A program made the position numbers and the translations under genes. 64,000 nt of DNA from Paramecium tetraurelia. Its lineage: Eukaryota; Ciliophora; Oligohymenophorea; Peniculida; Parameciidae. The notes below the pieces were generated by a model. That model was not told the DNA's origin, did no database searches, and worked only from the letters and a program-made list of their open reading frames with translations. The stretch covers positions 155,370 through 219,369 of the forward strand of contig NW_001798958.1 in assembly GCF_000165425.1 (NCBI RefSeq), in the 5' to 3' direction. Position 1 is the stretch's first letter. Every line of letters begins with the position of its first letter. Shown one piece after another: positions 37,515 through 50,780 of the stretch.

Positions 37515-39281
37515 ATGCAAAAACTAACAAGAATTAACAGTTGTATCCATCATTTTAAATGCATTAGAAAAATGAAAATGCAAACTCAAACATTTATTTT
37601 GCAATCCTTCATTTTTGTTTTAGTATTTTTAATTGTAATCTCTTCCCAGATGATTAACAAATTTATGATGGATGACATAATTGAAAAATTGACTAAGGAA
37701 ATAGAAATAAAAACCAATCTCAAATAGATAAACATTTAATCTCAATTCATCAAATATTAAGCTCACCACCCTTTGGAATATGGATTCAAATTTCTCCAAA
37801 GCTTCAATAAATTGAATTAATTGACATTAATAGACCAAAAAACTTCAATTAATCTTTTGCTAGGATGTCCAAAGGATGAAAAAAGTCTCAATATTTATGA
37901 AAAAATTCCTTAATTTTGTTACATCTTAACAAAGAGCAACACAATAACATCAGATAAAATATTAATTAACCATATAGTGGGATATCAAGCTTTATTGAAC
38001 TCATTATTTTTGCCCATTTCTCTTTCGGATTTCCAAAAAACATTATTTTTCACTTTTCTTTCTGATGAAGAATATTTTGCAATTCTCCCATCAAAAATTA
38101 TTCCAGCAGTGTACTTACCATCAGAAAGGCCATGGTATCAGGAATAGATCTAGAAAGTGGAAAATACGTAATAGAATGATACAATTTCGATTTCAAGTAT
38201 TTATCAAAATTTTGAAACACAAAAATATGAATTCACAATAACAAAAGGATTAACTGACCAAGAGTAGAATTTATGTGGAATCTTTGGAATCGATTAAACT
38301 TTGGAACATTATAAAGAGCTATTATTGTACGATGATTTGAATGTAATTCTGGTTGATCTCGAAGGAAGAATGCTATTATCCAATTTAATGATAAAATAGG
38401 ATATAGATTTATCAAAAGAGAAGAAGTACATTTATGACAGTGATGCAACTGGATTCGATGAAAATGATTGGAATTAAATTGTGAACGAAGCCTAAAAATA
38501 AGGGTAAGGAAATATTGAATGTGGTGACAATGGTGTTAAATAATTTTGTAGATATAATACTTTCTTTAAGTAAGACCTGATAATAATCGTGATAAACATT
38601 TCGAGTTAGTTTTATTTGCTTGTGTAAAGTATCTTTATTATCACAATAGATTTTAGAGTTTGGCTCATATTACTACAAATGTAACCAAGGCCAAATAGCT
38701 ACAGGATTAAATAATGTCTGAAATAACCTAATTTCTGTATTACTGTGTCTTTATGGCTATCATCTTATTGCTGCTCTCAATCATTATCATTCCAATATTT
38801 TTTAGACCACTACAAAACATTCAAAAAATGATTAGTACTCAAATGGTTTCTAAATTCACAATCCACTATGATCATTTCTTTAGTAGTAATAGGAAGAAGA
38901 ATTAACTAGCTTTCTTTTCTGAAAGCTTTAATGTTTTCAAATAGAAATTATTAGATTTTACATAGAGTAAATCACAAGATTGTTATATTATTGAGAATTT
39001 CAAATATCCACGATAGCAACAGATAATTGTATAAGAATTAACTTCTTTCATTAAATTTCAATTAATTGTAATCATAATATCCTATGAGATAGAAAGATCA
39101 AATAAATAATCTGCCTAACTAAAATACCCAAATCATTTAATCCCCAAAACTATTCTGTGATACTTTTCTTGATTACAGTTATAACAGTTAAAAGAGTGTG
39201 ATTCAAGTATCACCGAAGACGTAACATTTCGTATTGATTTCTAAAACAATTAAACTTGAACTTATTATTATAAATTCGTGA
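37515..39281 (+). CDS. Two-TM sensor-like protein with Cache-type loop
   Basis: 571 aa with introns of 26 nt (near 38626-38651) and 25 nt (39068-39092). TM1 (FILQSFIFVLVFLIVISSQ) is followed by a ~330-residue extracytoplasmic domain, then TM2 (FMAIILLLLSIIIIPIFF) and a ~150-residue cytosolic tail. The extracytoplasmic region carries the marks of a double-Cache sensor: PSERPWYQ before a strand-rich part, then GIFGIDQTLEHYKELL and LVDLEGRMLLSN. Cache domains bind small molecules such as amino acids outside the cell. No output kinase or cyclase follows, so signalling must go through partners. Confidence 0.72.
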
Positions 39282-39335
39282 ATTAATATATATCAATCTA
39301 AAACTGATCTTAACTTAGCTAACTTTTATTTATTT

Positions 39336-39697
39336 ATGAAAATTTAAGTTCTTGATCCATTTGATAAAATGTAAGTAAATTAAATTAAATAGATATTTAT
39401 TAATAATAGATTTAGAGAAGTATTAATACCATATTTTCTAAGATAATTTATTTTTGTTACTCAGTGTCTCCATGATTGATGAAGATTATTTATCATATCA
39501 ATAGTAAAAATAAGGATAAAAGAATGGAATTTCACAAGAAATAAAACAGAAACATTTTTTGTTTTGAAAATGATAATTAATATATTAGCCAAAAGATATC
39601 TGAGATATATGTAGATAATGATGATGATGTTTATGGAATAAAACCAAATAAGATACGATCATCTGGGATTTATCTTTAAAACAAATTGATAATATGA
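39336..39697 (+). CDS. Small hypothetical protein
   Basis: 103 aa with introns of 22 nt (near 39373) and 28 nt (near 39568). It begins MKIQVLDPFDKI, then a hydrophobic-rich stretch, SMIDEDYLSYQQQKQGQKN, and an acidic C-terminal part (EIYVDNDDDVYGIKPNKIR). No recognised domain. Its stop is only 5 nt from the stop of the convergent PKG gene at 39703. Confidence 0.6.
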
Positions 39698-39702
39698 GCT
39701 AT

Positions 39703-42112
<2,410 letters not shown>

Positions 42113-42329
42113 TAATTAATCAATTTAATATAAACTCTATAAATCATTCTTCTTCATCTCTATTTATTAATCAAAACCTGATGGCTTTATGCGAATGTTT
42201 TCAACAAGTTTCACTTCCAATATTTCTGATTAAACCATACAAATTATTTTCTAAATCCATACTCAATTATAGAAAAACTAATTTAGAAATTATAAATCGA
42301 TATATATTCCATAAATGTAAATTCTCAAT

Positions 42330-42731
42330 TCAAAGCCCAAATGTATTGTATTCACAATATTATATATAGAGGAATTTGTCATCATCCTAATACTTGTCAT
42401 AAACCTCCTTTATGCTCATATCTAATAACACTGAATTGTACCTCCCCTCAGAGCAACTTTATTATTCACAAACAAATAAACTGCTTCAGCCTTGTTAAGA
42501 TTTAATTTGCTTCGTATTAAAGTATTTAATTGAAATACTCGAAAATTTGAAAGGAAGAGATATCTAGATTAGTGAAAATTAGAACTTCTAAACATCTAAA
42601 TCTGGAAGTCGTGAATTTTTGTCTTTTTCAATGATGATAGGGACTCTATCTTGATAATGTTTGAGAATATTCTCACTCTCCTTAAGCCTTTGCTCTTTAG
42701 AATATTGTTTTTTAAATGATTCCTTTTGCAT
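42330..42731 (-). CDS. ATG8: ATG8/LC3/GABARAP autophagy protein
   Basis: 119 aa with introns at 42564-42585 (22 nt) and 42422-42441 (20 nt). It matches ATG8 over its whole length: QYSKEQRLKESENILKHYQD, DRVPIIIEKD, LDVQKYLFPSNFRVFQLNTL, VYLFVNNKVALRGDMSI and the end YIQYCEYNTFGL. The Gly before the last Leu is the residue exposed by ATG4 and joined to phosphatidylethanolamine, so here a single Leu is trimmed. It works on autophagosome membranes. It lies upstream of PKG on the same strand, 217 nt away. Confidence 0.96.
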
Positions 42732-43099
42732 GTTGTTATTAGTTATTTTATTAATTGTATATTTATTTTAAATTGAGAACATATAGATTTATTTCATTTT
42801 TTAGAACAATAAAATAGTTCATGAGATGAATGTCAATACAAGCTGTCTTAGACGAGTAAAATCATATAAGCAATTTATTACAGTAATTTCTTAAATTAAG
42901 AAATTCGGTATATAAATTATCCCTTGTTATCACAATATTAAAATAAATTAATATCAATATATATACTTAAATGCTTTTAAAAACAATTGATCTTAAAAGC
43001 ATTAAGTTTATATGAAGTTTGAAGAATTAGAGCAAATAAATCTTCTTAATTAACAAAAAATTAGAATTTTCTAAATATCTAATACTTAAATAAATTTTA
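42732..43099. other. Intergenic region
   Basis: 368 nt of AT-rich DNA between two minus-strand genes. It should hold the ATG8 promoter and the terminator of the zinc-binding repeat gene. No gene or strong motif seen. Confidence 0.6.
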
Positions 43100-43581
43100 T
43101 CATATTTCTTATTTTTATTCCTCTGACTTTGGTTTGTCGTCACCAACCCAAGCTTCTCTTCTTTTTTGATTATATTTATTAATGTAACAGTTTTAACATA
43201 ATCCTTCTAAAATAAAATATATGAAATGTACATGCGTACAACTTCTGATGGCCACAGATCCAAGGCTTTTTAGTCCTTCCATATTTATGGTAGCAATTGC
43301 TACACATACCTTTAGCATAATGTTCTTTGTCAGGATGTCCACAATTATTATCTCGTTTACTACTAATAACTTAGCATTTGATTATTTACATCTTTTTTGA
43401 CTTAGCAACAACTGGTACCTATTATTGATTGGTTTGCTTTTCTAAATTTTACATTTATGAAGCAATCAACTAAAAATAACATGAATTATGTCACCATATT
43501 AGAGAAAAGAGTATTTTAAAGTAAATTGAGCTAGTCTTACTTATCGTTTACAGCATTATTCAAGTTCTTATTGTTACTCAT
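43100..43581 (-). CDS. Zinc-binding repeat protein, ciliate type
   Basis: 143 aa with two 25-nt introns (one before LIASQMQNLEKQ, one inside KLYAQGLCQNC). The C-terminal half has two tandem copies of a Cys/His unit: CGHPDKEHYAKGMCSNCY and CGHQKLYAQGLCQNCY, each followed by a basic stretch (HKYGRTKKPW, INKYNQKRR). The C-x-H plus C-x-x-C arrangement should bind zinc. The basic linkers suggest nucleic-acid or chromatin contact. I know of similar short protist proteins but no function. Confidence 0.72.
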
Positions 43582-44318
43582 CTAGAAATTTAGGCGAAAA
43601 ACTTAAATGAATATTTAACATGAATACGATTTGTTCCTGCTAACAACTGATTAATAATATTCATAAAGATTTGGTAATTAATAATAATATTATTATACAA
43701 ATCAATTAATTCCCGTTTTATTATCAAAATCTGGCAGGATCAAATGACAACCATTTTGAATACAACTTATTAAATAAGTTTAAATATCATACATTAAATA
43801 ACAAGTATTATTTCCTAACTGATGTATTAGTTAAGATTTACTAATTTAATTATTCAAAACACAAAATAATGGATGATGAACAAATCAGAAACAGTGAATA
43901 TTTAAAAGGCTTAGTAGTTATTATTAATGAATTAATATTTAATATTACAGTGTAGGATCTTGTTCCTTGTAGAATCTTCACAACTGCAATGATTCTATTA
44001 ATTTTATAATCTATTAAAATGCATTGAAAATTCAAATACTTTGTTGCTCATATATAATAACAATTCAAAAAAGAGCAAGCGCAAGAATTTTAGCATCCTG
44101 CTAGATTAAAGTAAATTCAATTTAATAATCTGATATTAATTAATAACAATGAGATATTAAATATTTTTAATTTCTTCATCTTTTTTTAGTATTTAAAATT
44201 ATATTTATTCTTTATATTGTCGAATCCTTAAATCTCAAGAAAGCCTTCGAATGAAATTCTAATCTATAGCTCACATTATTAACAATTATAATATAAATTT
44301 AATTTATACTTATTTTTT
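43582..44318. other. Divergent intergenic region
   Basis: 737 nt between the zinc-binding gene (-) and the kelch gene (+), both starting here. About 78% A+T. A 61-codon open frame at 43850-44035 has no protein-like character. I see no gene. Confidence 0.55.
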
Positions 44319-46006
44319 ATGAATTAATAATTCAAATGGTTGAAGTAACGTCCAACAAAAGGCTTGGCCTTTCCCACTTCAAGAGAGGGAGCCACGCTTA
44401 CTTATATTCCCAAATATCAAAGCGTAGTTTTATTTGGGGGAATATGTAATGGAAGATTAAATGAAATTATGATTTTTGATATTCAAAAAGATGAATGGAA
44501 AGTTTAGCAAACTCAAGGAAGACAACCTTCACCAAGATGTTATCATAGTGGTTTTTATGATGGTAATAACTAAATATTTATTCCGTATAGAAAGTTAGAA
44601 TGTCATATACTATTATGGTGGATAGGCTGATAAAGGTAGATCTTTGACAGATTTTTATTGTCTAAGCTTTCAAAATTTTGTATGGAAGAGACTATTTTTA
44701 TTGGAAAGTCCTCCGAATAGACATAATCATACAATGTGTGATTTGCCTGGAATGGAAAAGATCATATTTGGAGGAGCATGCCTTCCTGAAGATTTGATGT
44801 ATAATGATGTTTGGATATTTAATTATTCAGCCATTCAATTTACGAATCAGCAAGAAATCCCTGGAGCAGTAGCAACTAAGAAAAATTGTAAAGGAGAACA
44901 TCCAGCTCCAAGACAAGGACATGGGGCTGTAGTATATTAAAATAATATGTTTGTGTTTGGTGGTAAATGCTCAGATGAAACTACTCAATTATATAAGTTG
45001 TCTTTGGATAATTATTAATGGAAAAGAATATTGCATTTAGGTAAGGCACCAGGCACAAGGGCCTTTTTCTCTACTAGTTTGATCAAAGACAATGTTATAA
45101 TATTTGGTGGAATTGATAACGTAGCTAATAAGGTCCTAAATGAGACTTACTTATTAAATTTAACTGACTATCATTGGAGTTCTCCTTTTACTGCTGGGCC
45201 CATTCCTTCTCCCAGATATTCACATTGTAGTTGCTAAATAGAAGACATTATCCTAATAATGGGAGGAATCGAATAAACTTATTGTTCTATGGATATGTAT
45301 TTTTTGTCTTAAGGATCTATTAACTAAAATGCTGAATGGGAGCAATTAAAAGAACCGACTGAATTGGAAAAGCAAACCAACGATGCAGCTAATCAAATAA
45401 TTATGGAAGGCAAAATGTACTTGAATTAAATTGAAGAAGCAATGATGAAAGAACGATAAAAAATAACTGATCTTCAAAAAGAGGTTTAGAATTTATAAGA
45501 AGAAGCAGATAATCTAGATACACATATCAAAAAGTAAACAGCAATAGTTATGGGTGAACATCAAAAAGCATCGCAGAATAATAAAAACAAAGAGATTGCC
45601 ATAGAGACCATCTTTTTAATGATTAAATAAGAATAAACACTCACAAAATAACTCAATTACAAATGTTAACAATTAGAGGAATGCATATAGAATTCATATC
45701 CACTATTACATACTCTTGACTAATTCTATTAGTCGATTCGATAAAGTATATTAATACTCTATATTAAAAGTTTAAGGTTCCGATCCTGCTGATCTCAAAG
45801 TTAAAAAAATGGCTGATCAATTTGCCAATGATATTCAAAAGGCTAAAGAAGCTTAACTTGAATCTCTTAGCAACATTTATGCCGTTTATTAAAAATTTAC
45901 AGCATTATCGAATAGAAATGAGGTTGAATTGAATTAATGGCGAGACAATGTGAAAGATATGAACAATGATTTTGAATAATTAATATTTGAAACTGAACAT
46001 GATTGA
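44319..46006 (+). CDS. Kelch-repeat protein with C-terminal coiled coil
   Basis: 544 aa with introns of 28 nt (near 44555-44582) and 25 nt (near 45746-45770). It starts MNQQFKWLKQRPTKGLAFPT; I chose this ATG because the frame joins the first kelch blade directly. Residues ~10-330 form five to six kelch repeats with the GG doublets (SVVLFGGICNGRLNEIMIFD, IFGGACLPEDLMYNDVWIF, MFVFGGKCSDETTQLYKLSL, VIIFGGIDN). The C-terminal ~200 residues are a coiled coil (KMYLNQIEEAMMKERQKITD). It probably joins a beta-propeller binding surface to a coiled-coil scaffold, as in many ciliate cytoskeletal proteins. Confidence 0.88.
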
Positions 46007-46040
46007 ATTGTTATATTTATATTTAATCAATGTTATCAAC

Positions 46041-47068
46041 TCATTTTTAATTAAAATATCCTGATAATAGTTTTCTAAATGTCTCACTAAAATCAGCCCA
46101 TTCTTTTCTTAATAGAATGCCATCCCCATCTTCATCCATATATTCAAAGATTTCTCTTACATGCACCATCGACACTGCAAATGTATTCAATTATGCAGCA
46201 CATTCCTTAGGTGTTAATTGTCCATCACCATCATCATCTAATAATTAATAGATCCAATTAAATAAACCATCCCATCTTTCAAACCTTTCAAGTATCCAGA
46301 ATCCTATTTTTCTAACAAATAAATCTTTATCATTTTTAGTATGTTTCGTCTATTCCTCGTAGTGTTTTACGAAGGTCTTGAATCCATCATGTAACATCTG
46401 TAATCCTCTATCCAACTGCAAATGAATCAAATCTCGATGATTTCTTTCATCCCTATTAATGGCTGTAAATTGAGCAGTGATATTATAAGGATTAGATAAT
46501 GCCCCATGAAACTTTTCCCATTCCTACAAATCCTGGATCATTTTAGGTCTTAAAACCTTATTGCAAAAGTTAATCCATTCGGTTCTCATAATTTTAGTGT
46601 CTATATTTCTGTCGATTAGCATTCTTAATGAATCTAATTTCTATCGATCCCCTACATCTTCAATCATATCAGCAAATGATTCATATTCGCTCTTGCTAAT
46701 GTAGTTATTGCCTTCATAAAGATAAATGTGTACCTGTGACATCGAATAATTGAAAGAGCATAGTTTCAGTGACCCTCCACTTTACATCGTTTCTGATTAA
46801 ATAATTGATCAAATAAACATTTTCAGCATGTTCAGCAAACTTATTATGTTTATTTAATAGGATATTCAGGAAGACTTCATAAAAATGAATGGCATGCTCT
46901 CGAGTGATTCCTCTTCCTTAGGAGAGAGTGGGTTGACTAAAATAAAAGGGAAAATTACAGATCTTCATCTAGATCGAATTTTTTTGGTCTTGGTTTCATA
47001 TATACATACAACAGAAGCAAGACAACGATAAGAAAGAATGGCTTAAGTAGTTTGTTCCTAATTTTCAT
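46041..47068 (-). CDS. Membrane-anchored EF-hand protein
   Basis: 327 aa with two 22-nt introns. An N-terminal signal anchor (LLKPFFLIVVLLLLYVYM) is followed by a long helical region and two canonical EF-hands near the end, DDDGDGQLTPKE and DEDGDGILLRKE, plus a weaker earlier one (DVTGNNYISKSEYE). It should bind Ca2+. The single N-terminal anchor puts the EF-hands either in the lumen of the ER or alveolar Ca2+ store (reticulocalbin-like) or on the cytosolic face. The lack of an HDEL-type end does not favour simple ER retention. Confidence 0.85.
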
Positions 47069-47149
47069 TGTAAATAATTAAATAATTAAATATTTATTTT
47101 TAACCAAACTAAATGCCTGCTTTATATTATCTACATAAATTTATGTTAA

Positions 47150-47416
47150 TCATTTCAAAAAATCCCTATTATATTGATTTTTCTATCGACCATTTTTATA
47201 TTTCAATACTAATCTCTTCAATATCACCCATTTAAATTTGCTAATCCTTTTATAAGTTTGAGTTTCTTTATTTATCTTTTTTTAAAATCTGTATTGAATG
47301 ATTTCAACATCCCTATCAAATTCTATGCTTTCAACTTTTTCCTCTATGAAAACCACCTCTTCCTTCGGCTAGAAATAGTTTCCAATTAATTCCTTTAAAT
47401 AATTTATATATTGCAT
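47150..47416 (-). CDS. Small basic hypothetical protein
   Basis: 88 aa in one frame without introns, from MQYINYLKELIGNYFQPKEE to the basic end LVLKYKNGRQKNQYNRDFLK. Rich in Lys, Arg, Gln and Ile with an acidic patch near residue 20. No domain recognised. It lies 44 nt after the WASHC3 stop, on the same strand. Confidence 0.6.
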
Positions 47417-47460
47417 CTAATATTTATTTATTATATATATATATTAAATTTTATTCAATA

Positions 47461-48130
47461 TCAAGTCAAATACTTGTCTAATAAATTTGGGTCTAATCCT
47501 TCCATCTACATTTTCATTTTCAATTATTAATGATTCACTCCATAACTTAATAGTTTTTTGTATTTCTCCAATCTCTCTAAATTTTTATTACACTTAATTC
47601 ATACCATCTTCCACTTCCTCTTATTAAACTTATTCCTCTTAGACCTACTCAGGTTATTAAATTTGCTATTCAAATTAAGGAGGAGCAGCAGCTGCTTCAT
47701 AAGAAGCTTCCTAATTAGGTACAATCTACTAATAGTTCTAAGGAGGAGGAGGTGGTGGTGGTGGAGGAGGAGGAATCGCATTATTTTGATTATCTATAAT
47801 TACTACGGCAGAATACTTTATGGTTCTACAGCCTGAGGCTATGCCACTTATAATTATTATTGAAGAGGAGGCACCACTAAACCATTATAGAATTCTGGGG
47901 GTATTGATTCTAGTTTCTTTTCCAATAACAGCACTTTCGACTCGATCTCATCCAGAACTACTTCCATTTCAAATAATTTGTTTTCATTGAAATGACCGAA
48001 TCTGTTATAATAGTTGTACATCATACTTATTTAAAAAGTCAATGTTTTAAAGCATGTATTCATTCAATACAGCAATAGTATTTTTGTATGGAATCGGCTC
48101 AAGCTAGCTCAAGTCTATAAAACTTTCCAT
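47461..48130 (-). CDS. WASHC3: WASH complex subunit 3 (CCDC53-like)
   Basis: 197 aa with introns of 25, 23 and 28 nt. The N-terminus MESFIDLSQLEPIPYKNTIA, AVLNEYMLQNIDFLNKF and the coiled coil EIESKVLLLEKKLESIPPEF match the core of CCDC53. A run of 11 prolines follows (near 47750), then an acidic Gln/Glu-rich stretch. The C-terminal LEKYKKLLSYGVNHQQLKMK and MEGLDPNLLDKY match the conserved end. WASHC3 is part of the pentameric WASH complex that activates Arp2/3 on endosomes for retromer-linked recycling. The length agrees with animal orthologues (~194 aa). Confidence 0.93.
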
Positions 48131-48461
48131 TATATAATACTATATAATATTAATTAATCTTAATAAGCAATCCTTTATTTATTTATTTATAGAATTATCA
48201 TAGGGAAAATCTTTCAACCTACCCTCAACTATAAAAAAATAATATTCGTTAAATAAAAATACGAAAATATATGGAAATGATACATCAATTGTGGCATAAT
48301 ATTTATTACAGTGTTCTTAATCTTATCAGTTCACAAATTATTGCAACTCAATCTTACTTGTATTATTATTTAGTTATATTAAAGAGTAAGAGGTTGATTA
48401 TTATTATAAATGATATTTAATTAGAATAATTAATTAATATAGAAGTAATAATCAATTAAAT
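48131..48461. other. Intergenic region
   Basis: 331 nt of AT-rich sequence between the WASHC3 start and the MORN gene stop, both on the minus strand. I see nothing beyond a presumed promoter for WASHC3. Confidence 0.6.
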
Positions 48462-49445
48462 TCATTCTATCCATTTAGTTCGTTTGCCTTCTTCAAAATA
48501 ACATTATCTTTCATTAGGCATGTCTTTACCCTTATAAAGTGCAATTCCGTGTTGTTTCCCATCTTTCCATTACCCTTTATAAAATTTACCATCTGGCCAA
48601 TAAAACTCACCATAACCATCTTTTTTATCATTTTTATAACTCCCAATATATTTTCTACCATCATTCCATCTAAATTCCCCTTATCCATTCATTTTGCTAT
48701 CCTTCCATTCTCCTTCATATTCCTTATCTTTCCATTTAAAGATACCAATTCCTTCCATCTTATTGTCTTTGAACTCCCCTTCGTAAGTGTCTCCATTAGC
48801 CCAAGTAAAGATGCCCCTGCCCTCTTTTGATCCATTAAAATATTGGCCTTCATATTATTAACCGTCAGGCCAGACTTCATTACCATATCCATGTTTCTTA
48901 TCATAGACGAATTCCCCTTCAAAATAAGCACCATTATTTTAAGTAACCCTACCTTTGCCATTCTTTAATCCATTCGTGAATTAACCTTCATAATATTCAT
49001 GTTCTGGATGAATTAATCGGCCGTAACCATCAATTTTATCTTCTTTCCAAGAACCTTCATAATAAACTAGATTGGGGAAGACACAACGTCCTTTTCCATG
49101 TCTCATTGATTTATGCCATTCTCCATCATACTGAGAATTATCTTTAAGTAAGAAGGCTCCTAAATATTATCCTCTTATGTTCATTTAGTAATTAAAATCA
49201 GGAAGAGTCGATAAGTATTCTTCTATCTGTTTAGGAATCTTGATAGATTCTATAGGAAATGCATTTTCTGGTTATTCTTCATATTACTCGTCTTTAGAAA
49301 GTAAAATGATAGATTATTTAAATTCTGAAGATGAGTTTTCATTGTAAATAGACACAGTTTGAGCTATAATTTAGTCTGGAACTAAGATTTCTCTTTTCTC
49401 CTCATCTGTTGCTTTATTGCAGGTTTAACAACATTATTAACCCAT
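48462..49445 (-). CDS. MORN-repeat protein with myristoylation signal
   Basis: 327 aa, no introns. It starts [15 protein letters not shown], a strong dual acylation signal. After ~110 residues, eight to nine MORN repeats follow, for example [54 protein letters not shown] and [22 protein letters not shown] proteins bind acidic lipids and organise membrane-cytoskeleton junctions; in alveolates they mark the cortex and basal bodies. The ATG lies 21 nt downstream of the stop of the SF-assemblin gene and in the same frame, but the N-terminal Gly-Gln-Gln-Cys-Cys supports a separate protein. Confidence 0.9.
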
Positions 49446-49466
49446 AAAATTAATATATTTAGAATT

Positions 49467-50313
49467 TCAATTATTAAACTATTCATCAATTCTAACGCAT
49501 GTGTCTTCTAGTAATCTCAATAACTAATCAGCCATAGATTCTCTTTGTTATTTCTCACTTCTTAATTCAGTTTAAATTCTTTAATGGATATCTTCTATCA
49601 TATTAAATATTTTCTTTTGTGTCTCATCCCTAATTTGTCTTTCTACATGTAACATATCTTAAAATGCATTAACTTAATTGTCGATTTGTTCAATTAAATT
49701 GTTCTATGAATCTTCTCTGTTCTGAGTTTCTCCTTCTAATAAATATTTCAATTCACTCATCTACAAAGTAATGCTTTGTAACAATTTGTTAGTTTTATCT
49801 TTGCAATTTCCATTGTTCTATTGTAAATTTGAGTTAAGACTGTTGAACCTTTCTTCAATTTATTTTAACAATTACAATTCTAATTTTCTTTTGTTCTAAT
49901 TACATTATTAAATTCAAATATTTACACTTTTTTCGTCTTCCACTTGCTAAGTTAACTATTCTTCAAAATTACGAAGGTCCTTCTATTTTAGTTCATCGAA
50001 TAGTTCTCTATCATTTTTTTCCTGATACACTTAATCTTGTAATTTTAACAAATGATCTTTCAAAGTCTTGAACTTTTGCTCCTCCTTAGGTCTTTCTTAA
50101 TTCAAAAGGGACTCTATTCTTTGGATGTGCTATTCTACTAATTCTTTCTTGTCATTCTTCTCTTTATCCAATCCTTATTTTAAATTAGACCATTTCTCTG
50201 TCAACACTTTTAACCTATCAGTCGAAGGAGATTCTAATGTGAACTAAGAATATCAAAGTACCTCTCCTAGCCTTTTCAATTGATTGAAATTAAGGGTTGT
50301 TTGAATATTTCAT
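49467..50313 (-). CDS. SF-assemblin-like striated-fibre protein
   Basis: 262 aa with introns of 28 and 30 nt. Almost entirely coiled coil with the layout of SF-assemblins: a Ser/Pro-rich head (NNPQFQSIEKARRESPSTDR), then RLKVLTEKWSNLKQGLDKEK, and near the end ERQIRDETQKKIFNMIEDIH and LLRLLEDTCVRIDEQ. SF-assemblins form the striated rootlets attached to basal bodies; in Paramecium this means the kinetodesmal fibre or related rootlets. Its ATG (50313-50311) overlaps the stop of the PEX22-like gene. Confidence 0.88.
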
Positions 50314-50780
50314 TTCAAATTAAATACGTTAATATTATTTATCATTGACCATGGTACGATTTTAACAAAATTATGTAAATTTTCATATTATTAATCATCA
50401 ATATGTAGTTTAGGTTTGAGTGATCTTACTATTGCACTGCATCCAACATCTGTTTAAAATGGTAAATGATGTACACCTTTTGGCAGATTAGGCTAGTCTG
50501 TTCTACTCAAGCATATCACATCACATATCGACGTCAATTAAGAGATAATTTCTTGTTACTCTTCATTAAATATTTCTCCTCTTAAAGTGATACATCCTTT
50601 GCTCTTTGAGTTTTGATTGGCTTTTTAATCAAATAATTAATTCAAAATTTGCATTTGTGTCAATTTACTATTAGTTTATTCCTGTTAACGAGGTTGTCTA
50701 ATTATTTTTGTAATAAAATTTGGTGCCATAAACAACAATGCAACTAAGAATATAATTACTAAAAGAAAAGTAATTGCCAT
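50310..50780 (-). CDS. PEX22-like peroxisome assembly protein
   Basis: 156 aa, no introns. An N-terminal TM anchor (MAITFLLVIIFLVALLFMAP) and a Gln/Asn/Ser-rich linker lead to a small alpha/beta domain: CITLRGEIFNEEQQEIISQL, ICDVICLSRTDQ, CSAIVRSLKPKLHID and YENLHNFVKI. The order of a first strand, a 'CDVxLx' strand and an 'R-x-L-x-P-x-HID' motif matches plant and fungal PEX22, which anchors the ubiquitin-conjugating enzyme PEX4 at peroxisomes for receptor recycling. PEX22 is poorly conserved, so this is a motif-level call. Confidence 0.68.

Noticed and set aside
47558-47836. Plus-strand open frame with a run of Trp and Arg (WWWW/RRR).
   Set aside because: It is the reverse complement of the polyproline run of WASHC3; the composition is an artefact of CCT/CCA codons.
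48462-50313. SF-assemblin and MORN as one fused gene.
   Set aside because: A TGA lies between them, no GT-AG intron removes it, and the MORN protein starts with a strong MGQQCC acylation signal. Kept only as a readthrough question.
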